Positions 1-7,254 of a stretch of DNA of 64,000 nt are shown here, in pieces. Numbering within the stretch: position 1 is the first letter of the stretch; each line of letters begins with the position of its first letter. The DNA is from Mucilaginibacter agri (GTDB taxonomy: Bacteria; Bacteroidota; Bacteroidia; Sphingobacteriales; Sphingobacteriaceae). The notes beneath the pieces were generated by a model, which was given only the letters and a program-made list of their open reading frames with translations, was not told where the DNA came from and did no database searches. A program made the translations under genes and the position numbers. The stretch lies in NCBI RefSeq assembly GCF_009928685.1, contig NZ_WWEO01000045.1:310001-374000 (forward strand), given 5' to 3'.

Positions 1-1725
1 TTTAAATATCAACTCGTGTTTACCTGCCACCCTAACATGGTTACAGCATTCGTTAAGCATGTTTGCTACATTAAAAACACTGCGGGTTAAATGCAACTGG
101 CCTTCTGTTGTGCGGGTAGAGTTAAGCAACTCGTCAATAAGAATGGTTATCTTGTCTATACTCCGGTTTGCCTGTTCTATTAAACGCGGAAATATTGGCG
201 AAGGCTTATCCTTCATCCGATCTAACAGCTGTAGAGAAGCTTTTAATGCCGTTGTGGGGGTTTTTAATTCGTGGCTGGCTATGCTTATAAAATCGTCTTT
301 ACGTTGTTCTTCCAGCTTCTGATCGGTAATATCCATCACAATACCCGAAAAATTAGCCGGATTATTACCGCTTTCAGCATAAAGTTTACCGGTTGCTTTT
401 ACCCAGCGCAATTGCTTATCGTGAAAGCCTGTAATTGCATATTCCAGTTCGTAATTCGTATTGTTTATGATAGCTTCATTTACGGTACGTATTACCTCAT
501 CGCGGTATTCGTCGGTAATTTGTTTGGTTGCCAGCTCGTTGGTCATCTCCTCGTGAGCATAGAAGCCGAAAATTTCTTTAAGCCGTGCCGAAAATACGTA
601 CTCGCCCTTATTAACATCGAAATACCATGTGCCCAACTGGGAGGCTTCTATGGCCATTCTTAACTTGTTTTCGGCCTGCTCCACCTGCTGACGCGATAAT
701 ACCTTGTCTGTAACGTCTATAACGGTGGCAAGGACGCTTACTAGTTTACCGGCGGTATCTTTTAAGGGTTGGTAATGATAATCGACGTAATAGAGCCTTT
801 TAGTGCCATTGGCTTTATTAAATATTACCGGCTTTTCGCGATTAACTATGATTTCGCCTGTGTTTAAAACATGTTTCCACTGTGCGGGGAAAGGCTGACT
901 CCGAAGTTCGGGAAACACTTCGAGCATGGGTTTCCCCAATACCTCGTCGCGGGTTTTATCCCAAAAGGATAGTAGGGCTTCGTTAGTGGTGGTAATAACC
1001 TGGTCGGGACCTTCTAAAACAACAACCGGTGCGGGCAACTGGCTCAGTATCTGATCCAACCATGTTTCGCTACGCTTCAGTTCACTATTTAAATTTTCGA
1101 GCGCTTCTTGCGATGTAACGAGTTTCAACGTGCGGTCGAACACGCGTTCTTCCAGTTCTACATTTAGAGAATAAAGGTTCTCCTGAGTTTGTTGTAGTTC
1201 GTCATTTATGGCGCTTAATTCTTCATTGGCCGATGCCAGTTCCTCATTAGCAGAAGCAAGTTCTTCGTTCAGTGCCTGCTCGCGAAACAAAGCCTCTTCT
1301 CGCTCTGCTGCTAATTCGATGGCCTGCTGGCCTAAAAAGCGCTCGGTGATATCAGTTGCGGTATGTAAAATGCAAATGGTTTTACCTGCTGCGTCTTTTA
1401 TAGCCCGGTACTCAAAATCAAAATAAACGGTTGTTAACGTTCCATCTATCATCAGGTCGGCAGGGGTATCTGTACCCGAAATGGTTAAGCCTTCATTCCA
1501 AACCCTTTTAAACATATCTATAAAGGGTTGGCCTTTTAACTCGGGTAGGGCATCTTCCAAGGTTTTGCCAATAACGCTACTATCTTTATCCCATACTCTA
1601 AGCATGGCTTCGTTAGCCAATTGTATTATAGCATCTTCGGTTACGTGTATGGCGGTAGCAGTTTTTGTCAGCGATAATACGTCTATGAGCTGCTCATTAC
1701 TTAGAAAATAGTCGGAAGAGTTCAT
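1..1725 (-). CDS. Multi-PAS sensor histidine kinase (partial, runs off window)
   Basis: The reading frame is open from the ATG at 1725 to the window edge (575 codons, no stop), so the catalytic ATPase end is missing. From the N-terminus it shows a PAS domain (about residues 1-130), a coiled coil rich in NEELASA repeats (about 136-192), a second PAS (about 218-335), a third PAS (about 345-465), then a HisKA dimerisation helix with the H-box SHELKTP, phospho-acceptor His485. No membrane segment or signal peptide is visible, so it is probably a cytoplasmic sensor whose PAS domains bind a small ligand or redox cofactor. This architecture is typical of Bacteroidota hybrid or orphan kinases; whether a receiver follows cannot be seen. 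The stimulus is unknown. Confidence 0.9.
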   Translation of the reverse strand, partial: MNSSDYFLSNEQLIDVLSLTKTATAIHVTEDAIIQLANEAMLRVWDKDSSVIGKTLEDALPELKGQPFIDMFKRVWNEGLTISGTDTPADLMIDGTLTTVYFDFEYRAIKDAAGKTICILHTATDITERFLGQQAIELAAEREEALFREQALNEELASANEELASANEELSAINDELQQTQENLYSLNVELEERVFDRTLKLVTSQEALENLNSELKRSETWLDQILSQLPAPVVVLEGPDQVITTTNEALLSFWDKTRDEVLGKPMLEVFPELRSQPFPAQWKHVLNTGEIIVNREKPVIFNKANGTKRLYYVDYHYQPLKDTAGKLVSVLATVIDVTDKVLSRQQVEQAENKLRMAIEASQLGTWYFDVNKGEYVFSARLKEIFGFYAHEEMTNELATKQITDEYRDEVIRTVNEAIINNTNYELEYAITGFHDKQLRWVKATGKLYAESGNNPANFSGIVMDITDQKLEEQRKDDFISIASHELKTPTTALKASLQLLDRMKDKPSPIFPRLIEQANRSIDKITILIDELLNSTRTTEGQLHLTRSVFNVANMLNECCNHVRVAGKHELIFK

Positions 1726-1860
1726 CAATAGGAAAGATAGAAATAAAAGCCTAAAGTTAAATTATTCTACTATAACAAGAGTAGTGCCGAATATTTTGAT
1801 GTAGAGCTTTTGAGAATATCCAAATGCGATTATTTTGAATGGGGGATCCAACTATTTCGA

Positions 1861-1895
1861 AAAAGTCTTCGACGCCATTTGCGTCGAAGACTTTT
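1861..1895 (-). terminator. Intrinsic terminator of the GH15 gene
   Basis: A perfect 15-bp stem (aaaagtcttcgacgc paired with its complement) encloses a 5-nt loop. Read on the minus strand it ends in a T-run (positions 1861 down to 1856). It lies 26 bp after the GH15 stop codon. Confidence 0.85.
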
Positions 1896-1920
1896 CGTTA
1901 CTGATAGAGCCTTCTTAATC

Positions 1921-3705
1921 CTATAGAAATATCGGTCTGTCCAATTTCATAGCGATACGGTAGGCGGCGTTCATCAAGCCTACGTGGCTGTAAGCCTGCG
2001 GAAAATTACCCCACATGCTACCGCTTTCTTCGTCAACATCTTCACTAAACAGTTTCAGGTGGTTACTGTACTGTAGCAGGTTTGCAAATTCTTTTTGAGC
2101 GTCATCTAAACGGCCTACGCAAGCCAACGCTTCCACATACCAAAATGCGCAGATGAGGAAGGTTGTTTTTGGCTTGCCGAAATCGTCGGCGTGCAAATAG
2201 CGGTAGAAGAGCCCGTTAGGCGTTTTAAGTTCTTTCTCAAGTGCTATCAAATGATCCTTCGCACGATCACTTTCCGGGTCGAGGTAATTCATCATGATCA
2301 GCTGCAGCGTGCTGGCATCCAGATATGGGCTTCCTGCTGCATTGGTATATACCTTACGTATTGGATCGTAACAGCTTTCAATATGCTCTGCTGCGCGATT
2401 TTTAAGAGCTATTGCTTTTTCAATTAGTTCTTCATTGTTTATGGTGCGGGCCATTTTCTCGGCAGCGTTTGCACCCGCCCATTGAAACAGGTTGCTGTAA
2501 CAGTGAATATTAGCCATGTTACGGAACTCCCAAATCCCGGCATCTTTTTCGTCAATAGTGAGCTCTATTTTGCTTAAAATATAACTGATCCATTTAGCGG
2601 AATCTTTCCGTTCGGCAAAGATGAACCGGTGATCGGTATAAAGCGGTAGCATAGAAACCATAACCTGGCCGTATATGTCATTCTGGATATGCTCATAAGC
2701 CTGGTTGCCAATGCGCACGGGTTGTTCGCCCTCGTAGCCTTCCAGGTCGCTTAATATTAGTTCTACCAGATCTTTTTTACCTGTAATACCATAAAGCGGC
2801 TGGTATCTGAAATCTTCGGCGAAAGAAATATCGGTTACGTAACTGAAATACTTCTCCATTTCCTCAAAATGGCCTATGTGATTTAAGGCCTGTATCACAT
2901 AGTAGGTATCACGCAGCCAGCAATAACGGTAATCCCAGTTACGCGTACTACCCGGAAACTCGGGCAAACTGGTGGTACTGGCTGCTATGATAGCGCCTGT
3001 ATCTTCATACTGGTGTATTTTTAAAGCCAGGGCCGAGCGGATAACATACGGCTGGTAAAAGCCCGCGATAGACGAGTGCTTGATCCAGCGGCGCCAGTAG
3101 GCGGTAGTTTCGCTTAAAAATCTGTCAGCGGTGCTGATTAGTGGGGCTTCCAGTGGCTCCCCGTAAGTGAGCACCAGGTATTTACATTCGTTAAGCACAA
3201 AAGCCTGTTCGGCAAATACATAACTGATAGGTATATTAGTGGTAAGCCTGATGCGCTCGTCGCCACCCAAAAACTGAATGTGATTGCTGCCTCGGTTTAC
3301 GGTTAGCCTGGTTTCGCCATAATCCGACATCGGCGAGCATTTTACGGTGATGCGGGGCGAGCCCTCCAGCGCCTCAATTTTACGAATCAGCATTAGCGGT
3401 TTATAGTAACGCTGGTGCTCAAAAAAACGAGGTGCAAAGTCGGTTACACGATAGCTTTCACCATTTTCTAAGGTAATTTCTGTGATGAGTACGTTGGTGT
3501 TCTCGAGATAATATTGATTACTGGTGTACTCACCTTCGGGACGAATGTTAAATTCGCCGCCTTTGTGCTTGTCGAGCAAACCTCCGAAGATGAATGTACT
3601 GTCGAATCGCGGCCAGCAAAGCCAGTCGATATTTGTATTTTTATTTACGTGGGCTAAAAAACCGCAATTGCCTATAATTCCGGTCTCATAAACGTGTCTT
3701 TCCAT
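1921..3705 (-). CDS. GH15 family glycoside hydrolase (glucoamylase/trehalase-like)
   Basis: A 594-residue protein with the layout of bacterial GH15 enzymes: an N-terminal beta-sandwich (about residues 1-210, with NIDWLCWPRFDS near 25-36) followed by the (alpha/alpha)6 catalytic barrel. The barrel carries RNWDYRYCWLRD (255-266) and DAGIWEFR (388-395), in which Glu393 corresponds to the general acid of the family. The C-terminal GNFPQAYSHVGL block is also typical. GH15 enzymes release glucose from alpha-glucans, and close relatives with this N-domain act on trehalose; the sequence does not decide between them. There is no signal peptide, so the enzyme is cytoplasmic, which suits storage glucan or trehalose turnover. 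It appears to be monocistronic, with its own terminator just downstream. Confidence 0.92.
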   Translation of the reverse strand: MERHVYETGIIGNCGFLAHVNKNTNIDWLCWPRFDSTFIFGGLLDKHKGGEFNIRPEGEYTSNQYYLENTNVLITEITLENGESYRVTDFAPRFFEHQRYYKPLMLIRKIEALEGSPRITVKCSPMSDYGETRLTVNRGSNHIQFLGGDERIRLTTNIPISYVFAEQAFVLNECKYLVLTYGEPLEAPLISTADRFLSETTAYWRRWIKHSSIAGFYQPYVIRSALALKIHQYEDTGAIIAASTTSLPEFPGSTRNWDYRYCWLRDTYYVIQALNHIGHFEEMEKYFSYVTDISFAEDFRYQPLYGITGKKDLVELILSDLEGYEGEQPVRIGNQAYEHIQNDIYGQVMVSMLPLYTDHRFIFAERKDSAKWISYILSKIELTIDEKDAGIWEFRNMANIHCYSNLFQWAGANAAEKMARTINNEELIEKAIALKNRAAEHIESCYDPIRKVYTNAAGSPYLDASTLQLIMMNYLDPESDRAKDHLIALEKELKTPNGLFYRYLHADDFGKPKTTFLICAFWYVEALACVGRLDDAQKEFANLLQYSNHLKLFSEDVDEESGSMWGNFPQAYSHVGLMNAAYRIAMKLDRPIFL

Positions 3706-3708
3706 TAC

Positions 3709-3722
3709 AGCTTGAACAAGCT
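3709..3722. promoter_or_regulatory. Short palindrome next to the GH15 start codon
   Basis: agcttg and caagct are separated by 2 nt, and the palindrome begins 4 nt upstream of the GH15 ATG. It could be a small operator or a hairpin in the mRNA leader. No matching regulator is nearby, so this is a pattern only. Confidence 0.25.
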
Positions 3723-3932
3723 TGCTGGTGATTTGTTGATGTAACCCCTACGTTTATTTATCTTTTTATGGTATTTTAAATAAAATTGAAAAAAATGTCT
3801 CGCACGGCAAGCAGTTGTTTACAACAATCAACCTAAAAGACCTTAAAATAACCTAAAATGCCCCATAATGAACTTGCTTTTTTCGATGAAATTCACGAAA
3901 AATTAATTTTTATTATTTCAAATACATTTTTA

Positions 3933-3940
3933 TATATTTG
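3933..3940 (+). promoter_or_regulatory. Candidate -7 promoter element of the cold-shock gene
   Basis: TATATTTG matches the Bacteroidota -7 consensus TAnnTTTG exactly. Transcription from here would give a 5' leader of about 95-100 nt, in line with the long structured leaders of cold-shock mRNAs. No clear -33 TTG was found. Confidence 0.5.
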
Positions 3941-4043
3941 AGATGTAAGGGTTAATCCTTTTGCTTTCTGATAATTAAGTGTTATTTTTCAGTTGGGCTA
4001 ATGAAATTAATCTACAATAAATCTTTAATACGTATTTATAATT

Positions 4044-4241
4044 ATGAAAACTGGAAAAGTAAAATGGTTTAACACACAAAAAGGCTACGGATTTATCGTA
4101 ACTGAAGATGGTAAAGACCTTTTTGTACATTTCAAAGATGTACAAGGTGGCGTAAATGCCATTAAGGACAACGACGACGTAGAGTATGATGTGGAAGAAG
4201 GCAGAAAAGGATTACAAGCTGTAAAAGTGAAAAAGATATAA
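4044..4241 (+). CDS. Cold-shock domain protein (CspA family)
   Basis: A 65-residue single cold-shock domain, the usual size for the family. The RNP1 motif KGYGFI (residues 13-18) and the RNP2 motif LFVHF (26-30) are intact, as is the N-terminal GKVKWFN. Proteins of this family bind single-stranded RNA and DNA and melt mRNA structure. The gene stands alone, with a long AT-rich leader carrying a good -7 element about 104 nt upstream and a terminator right after it, so its level is probably controlled through the leader. The function as an RNA chaperone is from family knowledge; cold induction is inferred. Confidence 0.95.
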   Translation: MKTGKVKWFNTQKGYGFIVTEDGKDLFVHFKDVQGGVNAIKDNDDVEYDVEEGRKGLQAVKVKKI

Positions 4242-4263
4242 TCTATCGTTCTGATATGATAAG

Positions 4264-4290
4264 ACCTCTGCAAGTGCGGGGGTTTTTTTA
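4264..4290 (+). terminator. Intrinsic terminator of the cold-shock gene
   Basis: acctctgc pairs with gcgggggt (8 bp, two G-U wobbles) around a 4-nt loop, followed by a run of seven T. It lies 22 bp after the stop codon. Confidence 0.85.
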
Positions 4291-4350
4291 TGCTTTTTAT
4301 TTTGGTGTTGGCGTACATTTATTACTTTAGATATTCCAATTATTAAGCTA

Positions 4351-5613
4351 ATGACCCCAACATCTGATAAGATCACTAAAAACGTTGTATTTCTTGTGCT
4401 GGTTGCCGCATTAGGCTATTTTGTAGATATCTACGATTTGGTTGTATTTTCGGTAATCCGTATTAAAAGTTTGCAAGATATTGGCATATCCGAGGCCGAT
4501 ATGCGTACTACAGGTGCGTTTATACTCAACATGCAAATGTTTGGATTGTTGGTAGGAGGCATTATATGGGGCATTATAGGCGATAAGTTTGGCCGTATCA
4601 AAGTATTATTTGGCTCGATACTAATGTATTCAGTAGCCAACTTTGCCAACGGGTTTGTGCATGATATTACCTGGTATGCCATTGTACGTGTTATTGCTGG
4701 TATTGGCCTCGCGGGCGAGCTAGGCGCGGGTATTACCCTGGTAAGCGAAACGTTAAGCAAAGAGAAACGCGGCTACGGAACCATGATTGTGGCGGTAGTT
4801 GGTTTGTTTGGGGCAGTTGCAGCGGCACAGGTTGGTAAACACTATGAATGGCGTACGGCTTATTTTGTGGGCGGTAGCTTAGGTATAGCATTGCTGCTGC
4901 TACGTATGGGCACTTTCGAATCGGGAATGTTTAAAAATGTTGAGAAGGCCAATGTATCCAAAGGCAACATGCTGATGCTGTTTAATAACTGGGGCCGCTT
5001 TAGCAAATATCTTTGCTGTATACTCATAGGCGCTCCACTTTGGTACGTTGTAGGTATCCTGATCACTCAATCGCCGGAGTTTGGTAAGGCTTTGGGCGCC
5101 ACAGAAAAACTTAGCCCTGGGGATGGAATTATGTACTCTTACATCGGCATCGCAATCGGGGATATAGTAGCGGGCTTATTTGCTCAGTTTACACGCTCAC
5201 GTAAGCTTACCATGGCTATATTTTTATTGCTCACGCTAGTAAGCACTTTTACCTACCTGGGTAGCACAGGCATTACGCCACAGAAATTTATCTGGTTAAG
5301 CTTCTTTATGGGCTGCACCGTAGGTTACTGGGCAACCTTTGTTACCATTGCATCAGAGCAGTTTGGCACCAATATCCGTTCTACAGTTACTACAACGGTA
5401 CCTAATTTTGTACGTGGAGCACTAATCCCCATTAGCGCGGGGTTTAATGCCCTGGTTTTACATTACGGCATGATTAAAAGTGGTTACATTATGATGGTTA
5501 TTTTAACGGTAATATCATTAATTGCCCTTAGTCGTTTGAAAGAAAGCTTTGGTAAAGATTTGAATTACGTGGAGGCCGACGGCGAATCGGTTAGTCATGT
5601 AAATGTAGCTTAG
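4351..5613 (+). CDS. MFS transporter (metabolite:H+ symporter-like)
   Basis: A 420-residue protein with about 12 hydrophobic segments. The MFS signature motif A appears as GDKFGRIKVL in the loop after the second helix (about residues 82-91). The opening GYFVDIYDLVVFS and the RVIAGIGLAGELGAGITLV segment resemble the sugar/metabolite:H+ symporter branch. It sits in the inner membrane and probably moves a small organic acid or sugar with protons; the substrate cannot be read from the sequence. A weak -7 element (TACTTTAG, 4323-4330) lies upstream. hemF follows after 46 bp but seems to have its own promoter, so an operon is not certain. Confidence 0.88.
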   Translation: MTPTSDKITKNVVFLVLVAALGYFVDIYDLVVFSVIRIKSLQDIGISEADMRTTGAFILNMQMFGLLVGGIIWGIIGDKFGRIKVLFGSILMYSVANFANGFVHDITWYAIVRVIAGIGLAGELGAGITLVSETLSKEKRGYGTMIVAVVGLFGAVAAAQVGKHYEWRTAYFVGGSLGIALLLLRMGTFESGMFKNVEKANVSKGNMLMLFNNWGRFSKYLCCILIGAPLWYVVGILITQSPEFGKALGATEKLSPGDGIMYSYIGIAIGDIVAGLFAQFTRSRKLTMAIFLLLTLVSTFTYLGSTGITPQKFIWLSFFMGCTVGYWATFVTIASEQFGTNIRSTVTTTVPNFVRGALIPISAGFNALVLHYGMIKSGYIMMVILTVISLIALSRLKESFGKDLNYVEADGESVSHVNVA

Positions 5614-5624
5614 TGATATTAGTT

Positions 5625-5654
5625 TTTGTCAGTTCCATTATTTCTGCATTTTTG
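5625..5654 (+). promoter_or_regulatory. Candidate promoter of hemF, ending 5 nt before the ATG
   Basis: TTTG (5625-5628), an 18-nt spacer and CATTTTTG (5647-5654) fit the Bacteroidota -33/-7 pattern with one mismatch. The start codon follows 5 nt later, so the mRNA would be leaderless or nearly so. Confidence 0.5.
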
Positions 5655-5659
5655 CGCCC

Positions 5660-6571
5660 ATGATCACTAAGGACCAGATAGCCGAAAGTTACCGCTTAAT
5701 TCAGGATGAAATTTGTGCAGGTTTAGAGGCACTCGACGGCCAGGCCAAATTTGAAGAAGAGTTATGGGAGCGCGATGGTGGCGGTGGTGGCCGTACCCGT
5801 GTTTTGCAAAATGGCAACATCCTCGAAAAAGGTGGCGTAAACTTTTCTGCTGTGTATGGTGAACTACCCGAGGCTATTAAAAAAGCTTTTAAAGCTGAAA
5901 GTAATGAGTTCTTCGCTACCGGAGTATCTATCGTGATGCATCCCAACCATCCAATGGTGCCTATCATCCACATGAATATCCGCTACTTCGAAATGCCGGC
6001 TGCGGTGGCAGGAGAGGAGCCGATCCGTTGGTTTGGTGGTGGGATAGATGTAACACCTCACTATGTTTTGGAGGATGATGCACGATTCTTCCACAATCAT
6101 CTTAAATCTGTGTGCGATCAGTTTAACGCAGATTTCTACACCAAATTTAAAACCTGGGCCGATGATTATTTCTACATCAAACACCGCGAAGAAACCCGTG
6201 GTATTGGCGGTATATTTTACGACAGGCTAAAAGCCGACGAGAACCTAAGCTGGGAAACCATATTTGAATTTTCTAAAGCTGTTGGTCGTTCATTTTTACC
6301 TATCTATACAGAACTGGTAAATCGTAACAGAAATAAAACCTATACCGAAGCAGAGCAACAATGGCAATACCAACGCCGCAGTCGCTACGCAGAGTTTAAT
6401 TTGGTTTATGATGCAGGCACTAAATTTGGCCTGGAAACTAATGGCCGTATCGAATCTATATTGATGAGCTTACCGCCAACAGCAAAATGGTTATATAATT
6501 TTAAAGCCGAAGCAGGCAGCAATGAAGAGCATACTTTGTCGTTATTGAAAAAAGGAATTGATTGGGTGTAA
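5660..6571 (+). CDS. hemF: Oxygen-dependent coproporphyrinogen III oxidase
   Basis: A 303-residue protein matching HemF along its whole length. Recognisable blocks include WERDGGGGGRTRVL (near residue 33), the VSIVMHPNHPMVPIIHMNIRYF stretch, FGGGIDVTPHYVL, GIGGIFYDRL, and the C-terminal YAEFNLVYDAGTKFGL with GRIESILMSLPP. The enzyme decarboxylates two propionate groups of coproporphyrinogen III to vinyls using O2, a late step of haem synthesis, in the cytoplasm as a homodimer. No other haem gene lies in the window. Its presence indicates an aerobic organism. Length and start agree with the family. Confidence 0.97.
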   Translation: MITKDQIAESYRLIQDEICAGLEALDGQAKFEEELWERDGGGGGRTRVLQNGNILEKGGVNFSAVYGELPEAIKKAFKAESNEFFATGVSIVMHPNHPMVPIIHMNIRYFEMPAAVAGEEPIRWFGGGIDVTPHYVLEDDARFFHNHLKSVCDQFNADFYTKFKTWADDYFYIKHREETRGIGGIFYDRLKADENLSWETIFEFSKAVGRSFLPIYTELVNRNRNKTYTEAEQQWQYQRRSRYAEFNLVYDAGTKFGLETNGRIESILMSLPPTAKWLYNFKAEAGSNEEHTLSLLKKGIDWV

Positions 6572-6581
6572 ATATCCAATT

Positions 6582-6671
6582 TTGTCATTGCGAGCGATAG
6601 CGTGGCAATCTCGTCGCATTTATTATTCGATCTGCAGGGCTACGAGATTGTTTCATGCCGCGCAATGACAA
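6582..6671. repeat. REP-like palindromic element
   Basis: A roughly 90-bp element bounded by an 11-bp inverted repeat, ttgtcattgcg and cgcaatgacaa, with inner complementary parts caatctcgt and acgagattg. It sits between hemF and a small secreted protein gene. The TTGTCAT...ATGACAA ends recur at 21688-21830, so this is probably a dispersed genomic repeat. Confidence 0.7.
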
Positions 6672-6690
6672 ATTACAGAACAACATCGTC

Positions 6691-7089
6691 ATGAAAAAAC
6701 TTTTTCTATTCATACCATTACTGCTTGTTATCTTTTGCTCGTGGCAGCAACCTAAAACCCTTAAGGGTAAATGGCAGTTTGTAAGCGGTGTTTATAACGG
6801 CAAAAAAGATACTGCTACCACCGAGTATACGTTGCGACGAAACTACGATAAAGACCATTTCGAAGCATTTATAACTGAGCCGGGTGAGAAGCCCGTTAAA
6901 TATCAGGCAGGAGATTATACTCTACAGGGCGATACCTGTTTAGAGACGGAGACCTTTAGCACACAACCTTCCAATCTTACCCATAAAACCATCCATTACT
7001 ATATTCAGCTTAGGCACGATACACTCATTTTGAGCGGGAAACTGCCTACGGGCATGGAGGTAGAAGAGTATTGGAAGAAAATTAAATAA
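6691..7089 (+). CDS. Small secreted protein, lipocalin-like, function unknown
   Basis: I chose the ATG at 6691 (132 residues), because the in-frame ATG at 6655 lies inside the palindromic repeat and would put extra residues before a clean signal peptide (MKKLFLFIPLLLVIFCSW). The mature part starts with LKGKWQFVSGVYNGKKDT and ends with EVEEYWKKIK. This is the pattern of small Bacteroidota beta-barrel proteins of the lipocalin-like or DUF4488 type, in which a GxW motif opens the barrel. I cannot assign a ligand or role. It is flanked by the repeat upstream and gyrA downstream and looks monocistronic. Confidence 0.75.
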   Translation: MKKLFLFIPLLLVIFCSWQQPKTLKGKWQFVSGVYNGKKDTATTEYTLRRNYDKDHFEAFITEPGEKPVKYQAGDYTLQGDTCLETETFSTQPSNLTHKTIHYYIQLRHDTLILSGKLPTGMEVEEYWKKIK

Positions 7090-7179
7090 TTACGTATTGG
7101 TTTTACCCTAGAAACGCGTTGTGACGTGCCCTGAGGCCACAGTGTTGGTAACTTAATGTGGTTTTTATGTTAAATTTCT

Positions 7180-7187
7180 TATCTTCG
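7180..7187 (+). promoter_or_regulatory. Candidate -7 element for gyrA
   Basis: TATCTTCG differs from TAnnTTTG by one base and lies 67 bp upstream of the gyrA ATG. No convincing -33 box was found. Confidence 0.35.
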
Positions 7188-7254
7188 CAGGTCGCTTATA
7201 AAACATCTAAAAACCAGTTACAAGCGTAAAGATTTCTACAGAATAATTTAAAAA

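Larger units (their letters stand above)
3706..4043. other. Divergent intergenic region between GH15 and the cold-shock gene
   Basis: A 338-bp AT-rich spacer with no credible reading frame. It holds the GH15 upstream region on the left and, on the right, the cold-shock promoter and its roughly 95-nt leader. No tRNA or repeat was seen. Confidence 0.6.

Noticed and set aside
59..1711. Several plus-strand frames of 70-130 residues at the left end
   Set aside because: All lie opposite the open minus-strand histidine kinase frame with clear PAS and H-box motifs.
6655..6690. Upstream ATG for the small secreted protein
   Set aside because: It sits within the palindromic repeat and would precede the signal peptide with a polar extension.
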